From: Alphaproteobacteria bacterium 41-28
GTDB lineage: Bacteria; Pseudomonadota; Alphaproteobacteria; UBA9655
Assembly (NCBI GenBank): GCA_001897795.1
Contig: MKUL01000065.1
Span: 1 to 42,500, forward strand
DNA length: 42,500 nucleotides
Direction of reading: 5' to 3'
How positions within the stretch are numbered: position 1 is the stretch's first letter; every line of letters begins with the position of its first letter. This document shows, piece by piece, positions 8,189 through 17,382 of the stretch. The notes beneath the pieces were generated by a model. That model made no database searches. It saw only the letters and a list, made by a program, of their open reading frames with translations, and was not told the DNA's origin. The position numbers were made by a program, and so were the translations under genes.

Positions 8189-10036
8189 TTAATAAGAAGG
8201 TGTAAGTTTTCCAATTCTTTCCTCCTTTTCCAATTGCTCATGGAGTCTTTCTTCATATTGTTGACGTTTCCACATTTCAGCATAGAGGCCCTTCTGAGAA
8301 AGAAGAGACTTATGGGTACCCTGTTCTACGATTCTTCCTTCTGACATAAGGAGAATTTCGTCTGCATGAACAATGGTAGAAAGTCTATGAGCAATAATTA
8401 TGGTTGTATGGTGAAGAGCGATCTTTTTAAGGCACTTTTGTATTTCTTTTTCTGTGTGCGTATCAAGAGCTGACGTTGCCTCGTCAAATACAAAAATATG
8501 CGGTTTCTTTAAAAGCGTTCTAGCAATTGCAACTCGTTGCTTTTCTCCTCCTGAGAGTTTGAGTCCCCGTTCTCCTACTATGGAGTTATACCCTTCAGGA
8601 AGTTTAATAATAAAGTTATGAATTTGGGCTGATTTTGAAGCTTCTTCAATTTCCTCCAAGGTAGCACTCGGATTCCCATAAGCAATGTTGTAGTAAAGAG
8701 TATCATTAAAAAGGACTGTATCTTGCGGAACAACTCCAATGGCTTGCCTTAGACTTCTTTGGGTTATATTTTGAACATCCTGTCCATCTAGAAGGATCTG
8801 GCCTTGAGTAATATCATAAAAACGGAAGAGCAATCTTGATAGAGTTGACTTTCCTGCCCCGCTTTCCCCAACAATAGCAAGAGTTTTTCCGGGTTGTATC
8901 AGGAAAGAAATATTTCTTAAGATTTCACGATTAGGGTTATAAGAAAAGGAAACATTTTTGAATTCTATCTTACCTCCTTTAAACACATAATCTTTCGCTT
9001 GAACCTTATCCCGGATCTCCGGTGTTTGATCAAGTAACGAAAACAAATCCTCCATGTCGACAATGGCTTGCTTTATTTCCTTATAAGCAAATCCTAAAAA
9101 ACCTAAAGGTAAGAAAGCTTGTAAGAGATAAGTGTTTACCAAAACAAAATCCCCTACAGTCAGGTGATGCTCTACGACATCCCAAGCAGCTAATATCATA
9201 ATAAAAGTGAGTCCAAGGGCTATAATCACTCCCTGCCCAAAATTTAAGAAAGCCAGAGCATTTTTGCTTATAATCGTAAGTTTCGCATGATGTTCTGAGA
9301 GTTGATCAAATTGCTCAATTTCAAAGCTTTCATTGGTGAAATATTTAACTGTCTCGTAATTTAGGAGTGCATCAACCGCTCGTGCGCTCGATTGTGAATC
9401 AACCGTATTCAACTGTCTTTGAATTCGTGTTCGCCATTCTGTAAAAAGGATTGTAAAAACAACATAGAGCTGAATTGTAAAAAAGGCTGTCATTGCATAA
9501 CGCCAGTCATATAAGATCCACATGGCAATAGTAACAAACATCAACTCAAAGAATGCCGGGATAAAAGCATTGACTGTAAACCATAAGAAGCCGTCGACTG
9601 CTTTAACACCTCGCTCTACCGCTCGACTTAAGCCACCTGTTCTTCGATCAAGATGAAAGCGTAAACTCAAAGTATGAAGATGGCTAAACACTTGTACCGC
9701 TATACGCCGCATAGCTTGACTTTCAACCGGAGCAAAGATTGCGATTCGTGCTTCATTGAATAGGGAACTGATAATCCGAATGAACCCATAAGATAATAGA
9801 AAATAAAGAGGAATTAGGAGTAATCCCTGCTGGTATATTGTATTCAACCCATCGATTGCATATTTTAAGAAAAGAGGAACCGCAAGAGCTGTAAGCTTTG
9901 AGAGAAGCAAAGCTAAAAGAGCAAACATAAACCTACAGCGTAAAGCAATTGAATCCTTAGGCCAAAGATAAAGGAATAGTCTCCCGATAACCCTCGGCTT
10001 AGAAATTTTGAAAAATCTTAAATGCCTCTTCATCAT
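8189..10036 (-). CDS. Atm1-type ABC exporter (fused permease and ATPase)
   Basis: 615 residues: a six-helix membrane domain (about 30-330) and an ATP-binding domain (about 355-600). The ATPase has Walker A GESGAGKS (390-397), Q-loop VPQDTVLFNDT, signature LSGGEKQR and Walker B HIFVFDEATSALD. In the membrane domain DRRTGGLSRAVERG and LLNYETVKYFTNE are signature stretches of the Atm1/HMT1 family. Homologues export glutathione-bound sulfur or metal compounds and support Fe-S cluster assembly in mitochondria and metal tolerance in alphaproteobacteria. Start at the first of two adjacent ATGs, at 10036. It is the last chromosomal-looking gene before the conjugative island, whose first remnant ends 66 bases away at 10102. 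Confidence 0.93.
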   Translation of the reverse strand: MMKRHLRFFKISKPRVIGRLFLYLWPKDSIALRCRFMFALLALLLSKLTALAVPLFLKYAIDGLNTIYQQGLLLIPLYFLLSYGFIRIISSLFNEARIAIFAPVESQAMRRIAVQVFSHLHTLSLRFHLDRRTGGLSRAVERGVKAVDGFLWFTVNAFIPAFFELMFVTIAMWILYDWRYAMTAFFTIQLYVVFTILFTEWRTRIQRQLNTVDSQSSARAVDALLNYETVKYFTNESFEIEQFDQLSEHHAKLTIISKNALAFLNFGQGVIIALGLTFIMILAAWDVVEHHLTVGDFVLVNTYLLQAFLPLGFLGFAYKEIKQAIVDMEDLFSLLDQTPEIRDKVQAKDYVFKGGKIEFKNVSFSYNPNREILRNISFLIQPGKTLAIVGESGAGKSTLSRLLFRFYDITQGQILLDGQDVQNITQRSLRQAIGVVPQDTVLFNDTLYYNIAYGNPSATLEEIEEASKSAQIHNFIIKLPEGYNSIVGERGLKLSGGEKQRVAIARTLLKKPHIFVFDEATSALDTHTEKEIQKCLKKIALHHTTIIIAHRLSTIVHADEILLMSEGRIVEQGTHKSLLSQKGLYAEMWKRQQYEERLHEQLEKEERIGKLTPSY

Positions 10037-10101
10037 GATTATTTCTCATACCATTATTTCTTTGGAAAAAGAATCTTAGAGATTCTAATGGTGGAGCCCT
10101 C

Positions 10102-13100
10102 TTATTTTCCTCTTCCCTTGCTCTGGCTAAGGCTTTGGCTATGAGCATAGACTTTCATCTCCTTAGCCAGTTCAGGGTTCATGTTCTGCAAAACCTGTGG
10201 TAGGGTCTCGTTTTTCTCTAAGATCTTTATATAAAAGTCCAGCTCTTGCTTAGCTTTATTTTCAAGAGACGTTCCTTCAAATGCTTTCATATCCTTTATC
10301 ACGGATTCAAGGTATGAGGCTATTTTTTCCGATGACGTAGAAGTGTCGGTGTGAAATTGGACAGAACGTGTGATCGATTTAAATTCTTGGATCTGGGGCA
10401 CATCACTGAGATACTCTTTAACATACTCCTGCACTCCTTTTGATCCTTGCTTTTTAAGGACATCGTTAAAGTCATCACCTGGATGAGTGGGTTTGATGAT
10501 AGAAACAGATTTTCCCTGATTTTTAAAATGGTCTTTTGTTTTTTCAATAATCTCGTTGGTTCGAGAATCTTGTTTATGCGCGTCGTTATCAGCACATAGA
10601 ATAATTTCTTTTTCTGGGCCTTGGTAATTGGCTATGTTATGGATGCCTAAGGAAGCAATAATTTTACCCTTTACATTAGCTTCCTTGATAGAAAGGGCAG
10701 TTTCAAGTCCTTCAGCCATAAAAACTCGATCTGTGTTTTGGCCTTCTTGGAGAAGAACAAAAGATCCTTTTGAAAGACCATATTGGATTTTGTTGAATTT
10801 TTGGCCTTCAAGGGTAAAGGCTCTTTGTCCTTGATCATTAAGTTTGGTCAGCTGAACAGAACTTAATCGGCCCTCTTCATTTTTCCCAAAGGCTGCAAAG
10901 CTATGATGAGAAATCGTCTTTCTCTCTCCCCTATACATAAAGGTAATGCCCTTGGGGATATACCGTAGATCAGGAGCTAAGGGGCCTGTAATTTTTCTTT
11001 CTTTTCGGAGATAGGTTTCTGCAATTGTTCCTTTGAGTGGTTTGGATTTCATGTAAATCTCTAAGACGGCATTGAGGCGGCTCGCTCTCTCTTTGGTTTC
11101 TTCAATGGAATTCTGATCTTTCGGTTGAGAAGAAGCTTTGAGAGAGGATATAATATTTGAATCTGCCTTTACATTTAAAACGTTTGCTAAATATGAAACA
11201 GCCTCTTTGAAGGTAAGGTTCTTTTCCCTTTGAACAAGCTTGAAGATGTTCCCTTTCTCACCCGTTTCAAAATCATGCCACTGTCCTTCACGAGGTTCTG
11301 CAATATTAAAAAGGATTGATCCCTTGCTTCCGAATCTAAGCTCCGTCTTCCTGCTCATGTGTTTATTGGGCTCTCCCAGCAAGTCCGTGGCTAAGGAAGC
11401 ATAATTACCTCGCGCTGCTGAAAGAACCTGGTCCTTTGAGATGAATGAGGTGTGGGATTGAGACGTAAGAGGCAAAGAGTGATTATATAAAGAAAAGCTT
11501 TTATCTTTTTCTTGGGATATAGCGTGTACATTTTTTCCAGCTTGTCCCAAAATATGACGTTCAATCCCTGGGCGCATGCTTGAGATAAGTGACAAACTTA
11601 CAAAATTACTTGCTAGAAGACGAGCATTCTCATTTCGAGCTGTGAAAGCGAGTTGCCAATCTTTTTTAAGGAGTTCGACATTTTCTGAGGATTTTAATTT
11701 AATGATTTTCCAAAGGCGTGCCGATTCTTGGGAGGCTTTTAGATATTCAGCAATGGGACGATAGATCTGATCAGGATGGAGGTTAGGTGAAAGTTTTCTT
11801 GTGGCTACTTTATCATAAAAGGCCACATCAAAACTCAGACGATTCTGATCAAGTCCATGGTCTTTAAACAACCTGTAATGGTAAGAATTGCACTTAGTAA
11901 GAATATTTTTAAGCTCTTGAGCTCGTTCTGCCTTTTGAGAGTTATCTAAATCTTTTGTTGTATAGGCTTGGAGCTTTTCTCGAATTTCTCCTGCTATGGC
12001 ATGTTCTAAGAGCTTATCTTCCTTTACCTTAAGGGTTTCAAGAAAAGGTTGATACTTTTCAGGAGACTCAACAATCTTAAGGGCTAAAGTATCGCGCTTG
12101 GCTTGAAGCTCATGAAATTTCTCAAGGGTAAAAACCGTTTCTGGAGAGGTAACCTGAAGAAGACTTTCTTTTAGCTTTTGAAAATGGCTATAAAGGGCTG
12201 CAACTTCGTTACGTGTTTCCACATAGGATTTAACCACATCGTAATCAGCTCTTTGACTTTCTTGAAGTCTTTCATAAAAGAGAGTCCGAAGTTGAGATTT
12301 TTTATGAGCTGCTGCATGAGATTTAAGAGCACTGATGTAAACCCGGTCTTCTTTCTGAACAGGATTTCCCCAGTAATCTCTTAATTTAGATTCAGTTTCT
12401 AAAGGAGATCCTTCAGTTTTATCCTGTGTAACTTTTAAGAAAGGCGTATAAAGCTTAAGGTTTTCTTGAAAGATAAAAGCTAAAGAGTCTCTTTCAGCTT
12501 TCTTTACAGCATATTCTTCATAAAGGCGATGGGACTTGGCTAAAACCCCAGGATGGGTTTGAGAGATTGTGTTCCATAATGTCCGTGTTTCTTTTACAAG
12601 ATCTATGTAGCCCTGGGCTTGAATGGAAGCCCGATATTCAAGATCAGATAGAAGACGGGGGCGAACTCCTGTTTCAACTTCTAAGACATCTTTTCGGATA
12701 CCAACCAAACGGGTATAAGGTGCATGGTTTGGCCAATCGGCAAGAATCTCTTTTGCAATTCCCTTCTTTTCTTCAAAAAGTGCTTGATAAGCCTTATAGG
12801 AAGAATGGGTATAGAGGGGCTTTTGAGCCTCAATCTGCCCTTCAATCTCTTCTCGTAAGATCATTCCTTCCATGAGCAGATCTCGATAGTGCTGGATTCG
12901 ACCAAAATAAAGTTTTTGTTCTTCTGAAATGGTGTAGTCTTGAAGCGTTTCTTTGTGAGAAAGACGACTGCATTTTTCTACAACGTCCTTAAAGTCAGTA
13001 AATTGATCTCGGTTTAGGTAAACTTGAACATCCTGCCGATGACGTGTCATGGCCACAAGTAAGGTAGATGGATCAATGAAGGGATCAAAGGCAACAAAGG

Positions 13101-14757
13101 ATTTATCAAAGGTAGATCCCTCAGATTTATGAATGCCCATGGCATACCCATGAGTAAAATCGGGATATTCATTGCTATCAAATTGAATGCGTCTTTTGTC
13201 TTCAAGAAGAACAGTTAAAAGAGACTTCTTCTCATCAAAAGATTCAATGGTTCCAAAGCTTCCGTTTTTAACACCTCTCTTTTCTTTATTCCCATGGAAA
13301 AGGGATCTTAAGAATGAGGACTGATCAACATTTTTAATAAATTGTCCGTGATTATCATTTTCCGTAAATCGAATGCGGTCTCCAATGGCATACTCTTCTC
13401 CTTGAATTATAAAGCTCTCTTTAAGATATCCCTGCTCTTTCAATACTTGCCGAATAGCTTGGTTAAGCTCATAGATCTCTATATTCCTATAGGCCAGAGC
13501 GATGTGTGTTTGATGGGGATTTTCAATGAAGTCTTTGACATAGGCTTGAGCTAAAGCACTGTGAGTTTGGTCCTTATCGTCAAACCATTTAAGATGCCCT
13601 TGATCATAGTAAGGCTTTAGACCCCCTAAAACATTATGATCATTAAGGGATTTAGAGCACTCTCTCTGCCAAGGGATACGTTGCCTTACAACTTGTCGTA
13701 TTTCACAAAACCCAAACCGTTCTGCAAAAAGACGCCCATAATCTCCTGGTTCTCGGGATTTGATTTGAGTGGGATCTTGGATAACGAGAACTTTGGCATC
13801 CTTACTCGAAGCCTCTTCAAGAAAAGGTTCCCAGAGATGGCCTCCAACCATGTTGGCTTCATCCACAATGATAACGTTATTTGCAGTAAAGCGGTTTTTC
13901 TCTAAGGCTTTCATTCGCTGAAAGGCATAGAGATAAGGACGCCCCCATAACTTCCCACTTTCAACCAAATCTTTTTGAACTTGATGCTCATTCCAAGCAT
14001 ATAAAAAGCTATCTAACGTCTTACACGGAATGCCAATTTCTTGTTCCATGATCTCAACAGCTTTACCTTGGAAAGAAGTTCCCAGAACGTCAAATCCTGC
14101 CTCTTGGTAAGCATGTGCCACAGCTTTTAAAAGAGTTGTTTTGCCCGTACCTGCTTTTCCATTTAAAAGGCGTATATCTGAACCTGAGCATAGATGCGCA
14201 ATGGCCGTCCGTTGTTCTTCTGAGAATGGACTTCCAAGCTCTTCTTCGCCCTTTTCAATCGCTCGTCCTAGACCATCTTCAGGAATCTCTTTAGTGGATC
14301 GTTGATCAAGAGCAGTAGCTAATTCCAGAAGGTGTTCTTCTTGTTTTTTGTATAAAGTAGAGGTAAAGATTCGATCTCGGTTGAGGTTTCCTCCAACCTC
14401 AGAAACGACCTCTTGGTCCACCAATAATCGATCGGTGAGCTTTGCAGCAAGATCTCGAAGTTCTCGGCTCTCAAACACAACTCCCTCATTGGCTCTCTTC
14501 AAAACCAACTCAGATGGAAGATCAACTTCTTCAACCTTTGCTTTTAAAAGAGAGAAGAGTTTTTCATCTCCTCCGACACGGCGGGTGATTTCTTCTTCGA
14601 CATGACGTCGGGTAAAAACCGTGCGTTTAAGAGCAACTTCTTGAATAAGAGCTGCAGGGTTTTGACAGAGAATTTCAATGTTCTTTTGCCGAATGACTTC
14701 ATTATCGGCAACAAGGCGAGAGTATTGCCCACTTTCCGCAAGTCTTTGAGCATACCG
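10102..14757 (-). CDS. traA: TraA conjugative helicase-primase, relaxase end removed by an IS
   Basis: The frame is open from the IS end at 14757 to 10102; the first possible start inside it is a TTG at 14508, giving 1468 residues. Counting from there: Walker A GKAGTGKTT (117-125), NNVIIVDEANMVGG (motif II), then GYAMGIHKSEGSTFDKSFVA and VAMTRHRQDVQVYLNR of a RecD-like SF1 helicase. A long helical middle follows, then a primase-like segment with GQWHDFETGEKGN, and a Toprim domain (FMAEGLETALSIKEA with its Glu, ILCADNDAH with the DxD). The MobA/MobL-type relaxase that normally precedes the helicase is missing. The residues upstream of the TTG (SRYAQRLAESGQYSRLVADN…) are TraA-like and stop exactly at the IS terminal repeat. 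In Ti-type transfer TraA nicks oriT and unwinds the transferred strand; this remnant could only unwind or prime. The start signal is unknown. Confidence 0.85.
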   Translation of the reverse strand, partial: RYAQRLAESGQYSRLVADNEVIRQKNIEILCQNPAALIQEVALKRTVFTRRHVEEEITRRVGGDEKLFSLLKAKVEEVDLPSELVLKRANEGVVFESRELRDLAAKLTDRLLVDQEVVSEVGGNLNRDRIFTSTLYKKQEEHLLELATALDQRSTKEIPEDGLGRAIEKGEEELGSPFSEEQRTAIAHLCSGSDIRLLNGKAGTGKTTLLKAVAHAYQEAGFDVLGTSFQGKAVEIMEQEIGIPCKTLDSFLYAWNEHQVQKDLVESGKLWGRPYLYAFQRMKALEKNRFTANNVIIVDEANMVGGHLWEPFLEEASSKDAKVLVIQDPTQIKSREPGDYGRLFAERFGFCEIRQVVRQRIPWQRECSKSLNDHNVLGGLKPYYDQGHLKWFDDKDQTHSALAQAYVKDFIENPHQTHIALAYRNIEIYELNQAIRQVLKEQGYLKESFIIQGEEYAIGDRIRFTENDNHGQFIKNVDQSSFLRSLFHGNKEKRGVKNGSFGTIESFDEKKSLLTVLLEDKRRIQFDSNEYPDFTHGYAMGIHKSEGSTFDKSFVAFDPFIDPSTLLVAMTRHRQDVQVYLNRDQFTDFKDVVEKCSRLSHKETLQDYTISEEQKLYFGRIQHYRDLLMEGMILREEIEGQIEAQKPLYTHSSYKAYQALFEEKKGIAKEILADWPNHAPYTRLVGIRKDVLEVETGVRPRLLSDLEYRASIQAQGYIDLVKETRTLWNTISQTHPGVLAKSHRLYEEYAVKKAERDSLAFIFQENLKLYTPFLKVTQDKTEGSPLETESKLRDYWGNPVQKEDRVYISALKSHAAAHKKSQLRTLFYERLQESQRADYDVVKSYVETRNEVAALYSHFQKLKESLLQVTSPETVFTLEKFHELQAKRDTLALKIVESPEKYQPFLETLKVKEDKLLEHAIAGEIREKLQAYTTKDLDNSQKAERAQELKNILTKCNSYHYRLFKDHGLDQNRLSFDVAFYDKVATRKLSPNLHPDQIYRPIAEYLKASQESARLWKIIKLKSSENVELLKKDWQLAFTARNENARLLASNFVSLSLISSMRPGIERHILGQAGKNVHAISQEKDKSFSLYNHSLPLTSQSHTSFISKDQVLSAARGNYASLATDLLGEPNKHMSRKTELRFGSKGSILFNIAEPREGQWHDFETGEKGNIFKLVQREKNLTFKEAVSYLANVLNVKADSNIISSLKASSQPKDQNSIEETKERASRLNAVLEIYMKSKPLKGTIAETYLRKERKITGPLAPDLRYIPKGITFMYRGERKTISHHSFAAFGKNEEGRLSSVQLTKLNDQGQRAFTLEGQKFNKIQYGLSKGSFVLLQEGQNTDRVFMAEGLETALSIKEANVKGKIIASLGIHNIANYQGPEKEIILCADNDAHKQDSRTNEIIEKTKDHFKNQGKSVSIIKPTHPGDDFNDVLKKQGSKGVQEYVKEYLSDVPQIQEFKSITRSVQFHTDTSTSSEKIASYLESVIKDMKAFEGTSLENKAKQELDFYIKILEKNETLPQVLQNMNPELAKEMKVYAHSQSLSQSKGRGK

Positions 14758-15822
14758 GCTTTGTTGCTTAAATAAGATACTATGAGTAGATTTTTTATAA
14801 GGATATACTTAATTGGAGAGAATTGATGATTAGAGAAGCAACGACGATTAAGAAGAAATACCGGGTTATAAATTGGCGAGAGTACAATAAATCATTAAAG
14901 CAACGAGGATCCCTTACAATTTGGCTGAGTGACGACTTTGAGAAAAGCTGGCTAGCGGTACAGGCAGAAGATAAGAATAGGGGAAGGCCTTTTATTTATT
15001 CGGATACCAGCATGAATTTAATGCTGACCTTAAGACATCTGTTTAAGCTTGCTCTAAGACAGCTCACAGGATTTGTTGAGTCTCTCTTTATCCTTATAGG
15101 GAAAGCCTTGCCCGTGCCTGAGTTCAGTCGTTTGTCAAAACGTACGAGTCAGTCTTTATCTCATTTCCATCTACCTTCTTTAGAGAAAGCAACCCATATA
15201 GTTATTGACTCAACAGGTCTTAAAGTCTTTGGAGAGAAGGAATGGCTGGAAACAAAGCATGGCAAGCAGTATCAGCGTAAGATATGGAGGAAGCTCCATA
15301 TTGGAGTTGAGGGAGAAGGTTTTATTGTGGCAAGAGAAATGACTGATCATCTCACTGACGACAGAACCTGTGTCTCTTTTTTGTTGGAGCAAGCTGGTAT
15401 TGAATATATTGAAGAGCTTCTAGCCGATACGGGCTACGATAGCCATAAGATTTACCACTCTCTTGAAAAGCAAGACATCAAACCTCTTATTCCTCCTCCT
15501 ATCCACGCGGCCATTACCTCAGAAATCCTCCCTACTGTTAGAGATCAAACAATAGATTACATCAAAAAAAAGGCTATTGGGCTTGGTACCATAAGAATAA
15601 CTTTGGTCGTAGGAATAAAGTAGAAAATACTTTTTATCGATTAAAAACAATTTTTGGAAGGAAGCTCTTATCAAGGAGTTGGGCAAATCAAAATACAGAG
15701 ACCCTTCTCATTTGCTATCTTCTTAATGAAATGACAAAATTGGGTATGCCTCGAACCGTTAAAATAGCTTAAAACTAAAAAAGGCGCTTTCTTTTCTCAA
15801 ATCTGATTTACGCCACAAAGCC
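14757..15822 (+). mobile_element. IS5-family element, IS903 group, no target duplication
   Basis: The left end GGCTTTGTTGCTTAAATAAG (14757-14776) and the inverted right end (15803-15822) agree in 17 of 20 positions, and both resemble the known IS903-type repeat. The element is 1066 bp, the expected size for this group (about 1057), and contains one transposase frame. IS903-group elements duplicate 9 bp of target, but the flanks here are GAGCATACC on the left and GTGCAGAAG on the right, which do not match. Different truncated genes abut the two ends: traA on the left and a TOTE-type helicase on the right. So this copy marks a deletion or recombination junction, not a simple insertion. Confidence 0.88.
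14826..15772 (+). pseudogene. IS5/IS903-group transposase, frameshifted at an A8 run
   Basis: ATG at 14826 follows GGAGAG; a TTG just before it is also in frame. The DDE residues can be placed: Asp in HIVIDSTGLKVFG, Asp in LLADTGYDSHK, and Glu in NKVENTFYRLK. The third lies beyond a frameshift. After DQTIDYIKK an eight-A run (15564-15571) is followed by GGC TAT TGG GCT TGG in the next frame, giving GYWAWYHKNNFGRRNKVENTF and on to GMPRTVKIA, stop at 15770-15772. The uninterrupted first frame ends at 15623 with a meaningless tail and no catalytic Glu. One extra A, or polymerase slippage on the A run, would restore a transposase of about 315 residues. The element may therefore be dead, or may be rescued at low level by slippage. 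Confidence 0.85.
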
Positions 15823-15833
15823 GTGCAGAAGAA

Positions 15834-17372
15834 GTGAAAATCATTGTAGAAGAAGCTTCATCGAAAGGCCAAATCCTTGGGGTGAGAATGCCTATACTTG
15901 AAGATGAAGAAAAACCATGGGAGTTGCCTCCTTCACGCCTTAAACCCAAAATTCCTATTGATCAAAAATTGCCTGAATCTATCAAGGTTATCCTCAGCAA
16001 TCAGATTTTCATTTCTAAAAAGGATGCTCCTCCAGCTCTCATGAATAAGCTCATCCGGTTGGCAGCCTTTCAAAATCCTGAATTTTACAGCGCTCAAGCG
16101 ATGCGGCTTTCGACGTTTGGAAAGCCGCGTATCATTGCTTGTGCTGAGGACTTTCCCCAATATATAGGCCTTCCCAGAGGATGCCTTGATGACGTGGTGA
16201 ACCTACTGACCTCTCTTGGAATAAAGCTGGAGATAAATGACAAAAGAAATGAGGGAACTCTTCTTAAAACCAAATTTCTTGGGGAGCTGACGCTTCCTCA
16301 AAAGAAAGCTTTCAAAGAGTTAGAGAAACACGATACAGGGGTTCTGGCCGCAACGACTGCATTTGGAAAAACGGTGATCGCTGCCAAACTTATCGCCGCA
16401 AGAAAGACGAATACACTGATTTTGGTCCATCGCCGGCAATTATTGGATCAATGGGTTGAAAGGCTGCGAGCATTCTTGGATATTCCAGAAAACCACATGG
16501 GAATTATTGGAGGAGAAAAACGTAAACCCTCAGGTATCATTGATGTAGCCCTTATCCAAAGTCTTGTGAGGAAAAATGTTGTTGATGACCTTGTAGCAAA
16601 CTATGGTCAATTGGTCGTCGATGAATGCCATCATCTTTCAGCCGTCAGCTTTGAAGCCGTTGCGCGCGTGACAAAGGCAAAATATGTTCTTGGGCTTACA
16701 GCAACTGCAACACGGAAAGACGGTCATCATCCCATCATTTTTATGCAGTGTGGTCCTATCCGCTATAAGGTGAATGCAAAGCATCAAGCCACTCTACGCC
16801 CATTTTCTCATAAGGTCATTATTCGGAACACAGCTTTTCAACTGCAAGCACTCAATGATCTGAAACCCAGCATTCAACAGCTCTATGCAGAGATTGTTTT
16901 AGATAAGACCAGGAACCAAATGATTTTTGATGATGTATTACACACCTTACAAGAAGGCCGTAGTCCTTTGGTGCTTACGGAACGTAAAGATCATGCCATG
17001 GCCTTAGCTGAACGATTTTCAAAATTCTGTAAAAATGTGGTTGTGATGGTCGGTGGGCAATCTGCAAAACAGCGAAAGTTAGTGAAAACGCAGTTGGAAG
17101 CGATTCCTGAAGAGGAAGAGCGCCTCCTCATTGCCACAGGCAGATATATAGGTGAAGGATTTGATGATTCAAGGCTGGACACCTTGTTTCTCACCATGCC
17201 CATTTCTTGGCATGGGACACTCGTGCAATATGCGGGCCGACTTCATCGTCTTCATCATAGCAAAAAGGAAGTAATCATCTATGATTACGTTGACTCATCT
17301 CAAATCATGCTCTCCAAAATGGCTGATAAAAGGATTAAGGGGTATGGCAAGTTAGGATATAGTTTGGGGTGA
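15834..17372 (+). CDS. SF2 helicase of the TOTE-type primase-helicase family, N-terminal primase removed by the IS
   Basis: 512 residues from a GTG at 15834; the frame is open back to the IS end at 15823, so the start may be artificial. A conserved pre-helicase block (IRLAAFQNPEFYSAQAMRLS, then CAEDFPQYIGLPRGCLDD) is followed by the motor: ATTAFGKT as Walker A (173-180), VVDECHHLS near 261, GLTATATRKDG, LTERKDHA, and IATGRYIGEGFDDSRLDTLF with QYAGRLHRLH as motif VI. I recognise this as the helicase half of long proteins whose N-terminus is an archaeo-eukaryotic primase (TOTE conflict-system type). The first residues (EEVKIIVEEASSKGQILGV) match the linker after that primase, so the primase was lost at the IS junction. 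The family is thought to act against invading DNA; this truncated form may be inactive. Confidence 0.82.
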   Translation: MKIIVEEASSKGQILGVRMPILEDEEKPWELPPSRLKPKIPIDQKLPESIKVILSNQIFISKKDAPPALMNKLIRLAAFQNPEFYSAQAMRLSTFGKPRIIACAEDFPQYIGLPRGCLDDVVNLLTSLGIKLEINDKRNEGTLLKTKFLGELTLPQKKAFKELEKHDTGVLAATTAFGKTVIAAKLIAARKTNTLILVHRRQLLDQWVERLRAFLDIPENHMGIIGGEKRKPSGIIDVALIQSLVRKNVVDDLVANYGQLVVDECHHLSAVSFEAVARVTKAKYVLGLTATATRKDGHHPIIFMQCGPIRYKVNAKHQATLRPFSHKVIIRNTAFQLQALNDLKPSIQQLYAEIVLDKTRNQMIFDDVLHTLQEGRSPLVLTERKDHAMALAERFSKFCKNVVVMVGGQSAKQRKLVKTQLEAIPEEEERLLIATGRYIGEGFDDSRLDTLFLTMPISWHGTLVQYAGRLHRLHHSKKEVIIYDYVDSSQIMLSKMADKRIKGYGKLGYSLG

Positions 17373-17382
17373 AGACCCTTTC

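Noticed and set aside
14544..14753. 69-codon minus-strand frame upstream of traA
   Set aside because: It overlaps the true traA frame, which stays open to the IS end and gives TraA-like residues.
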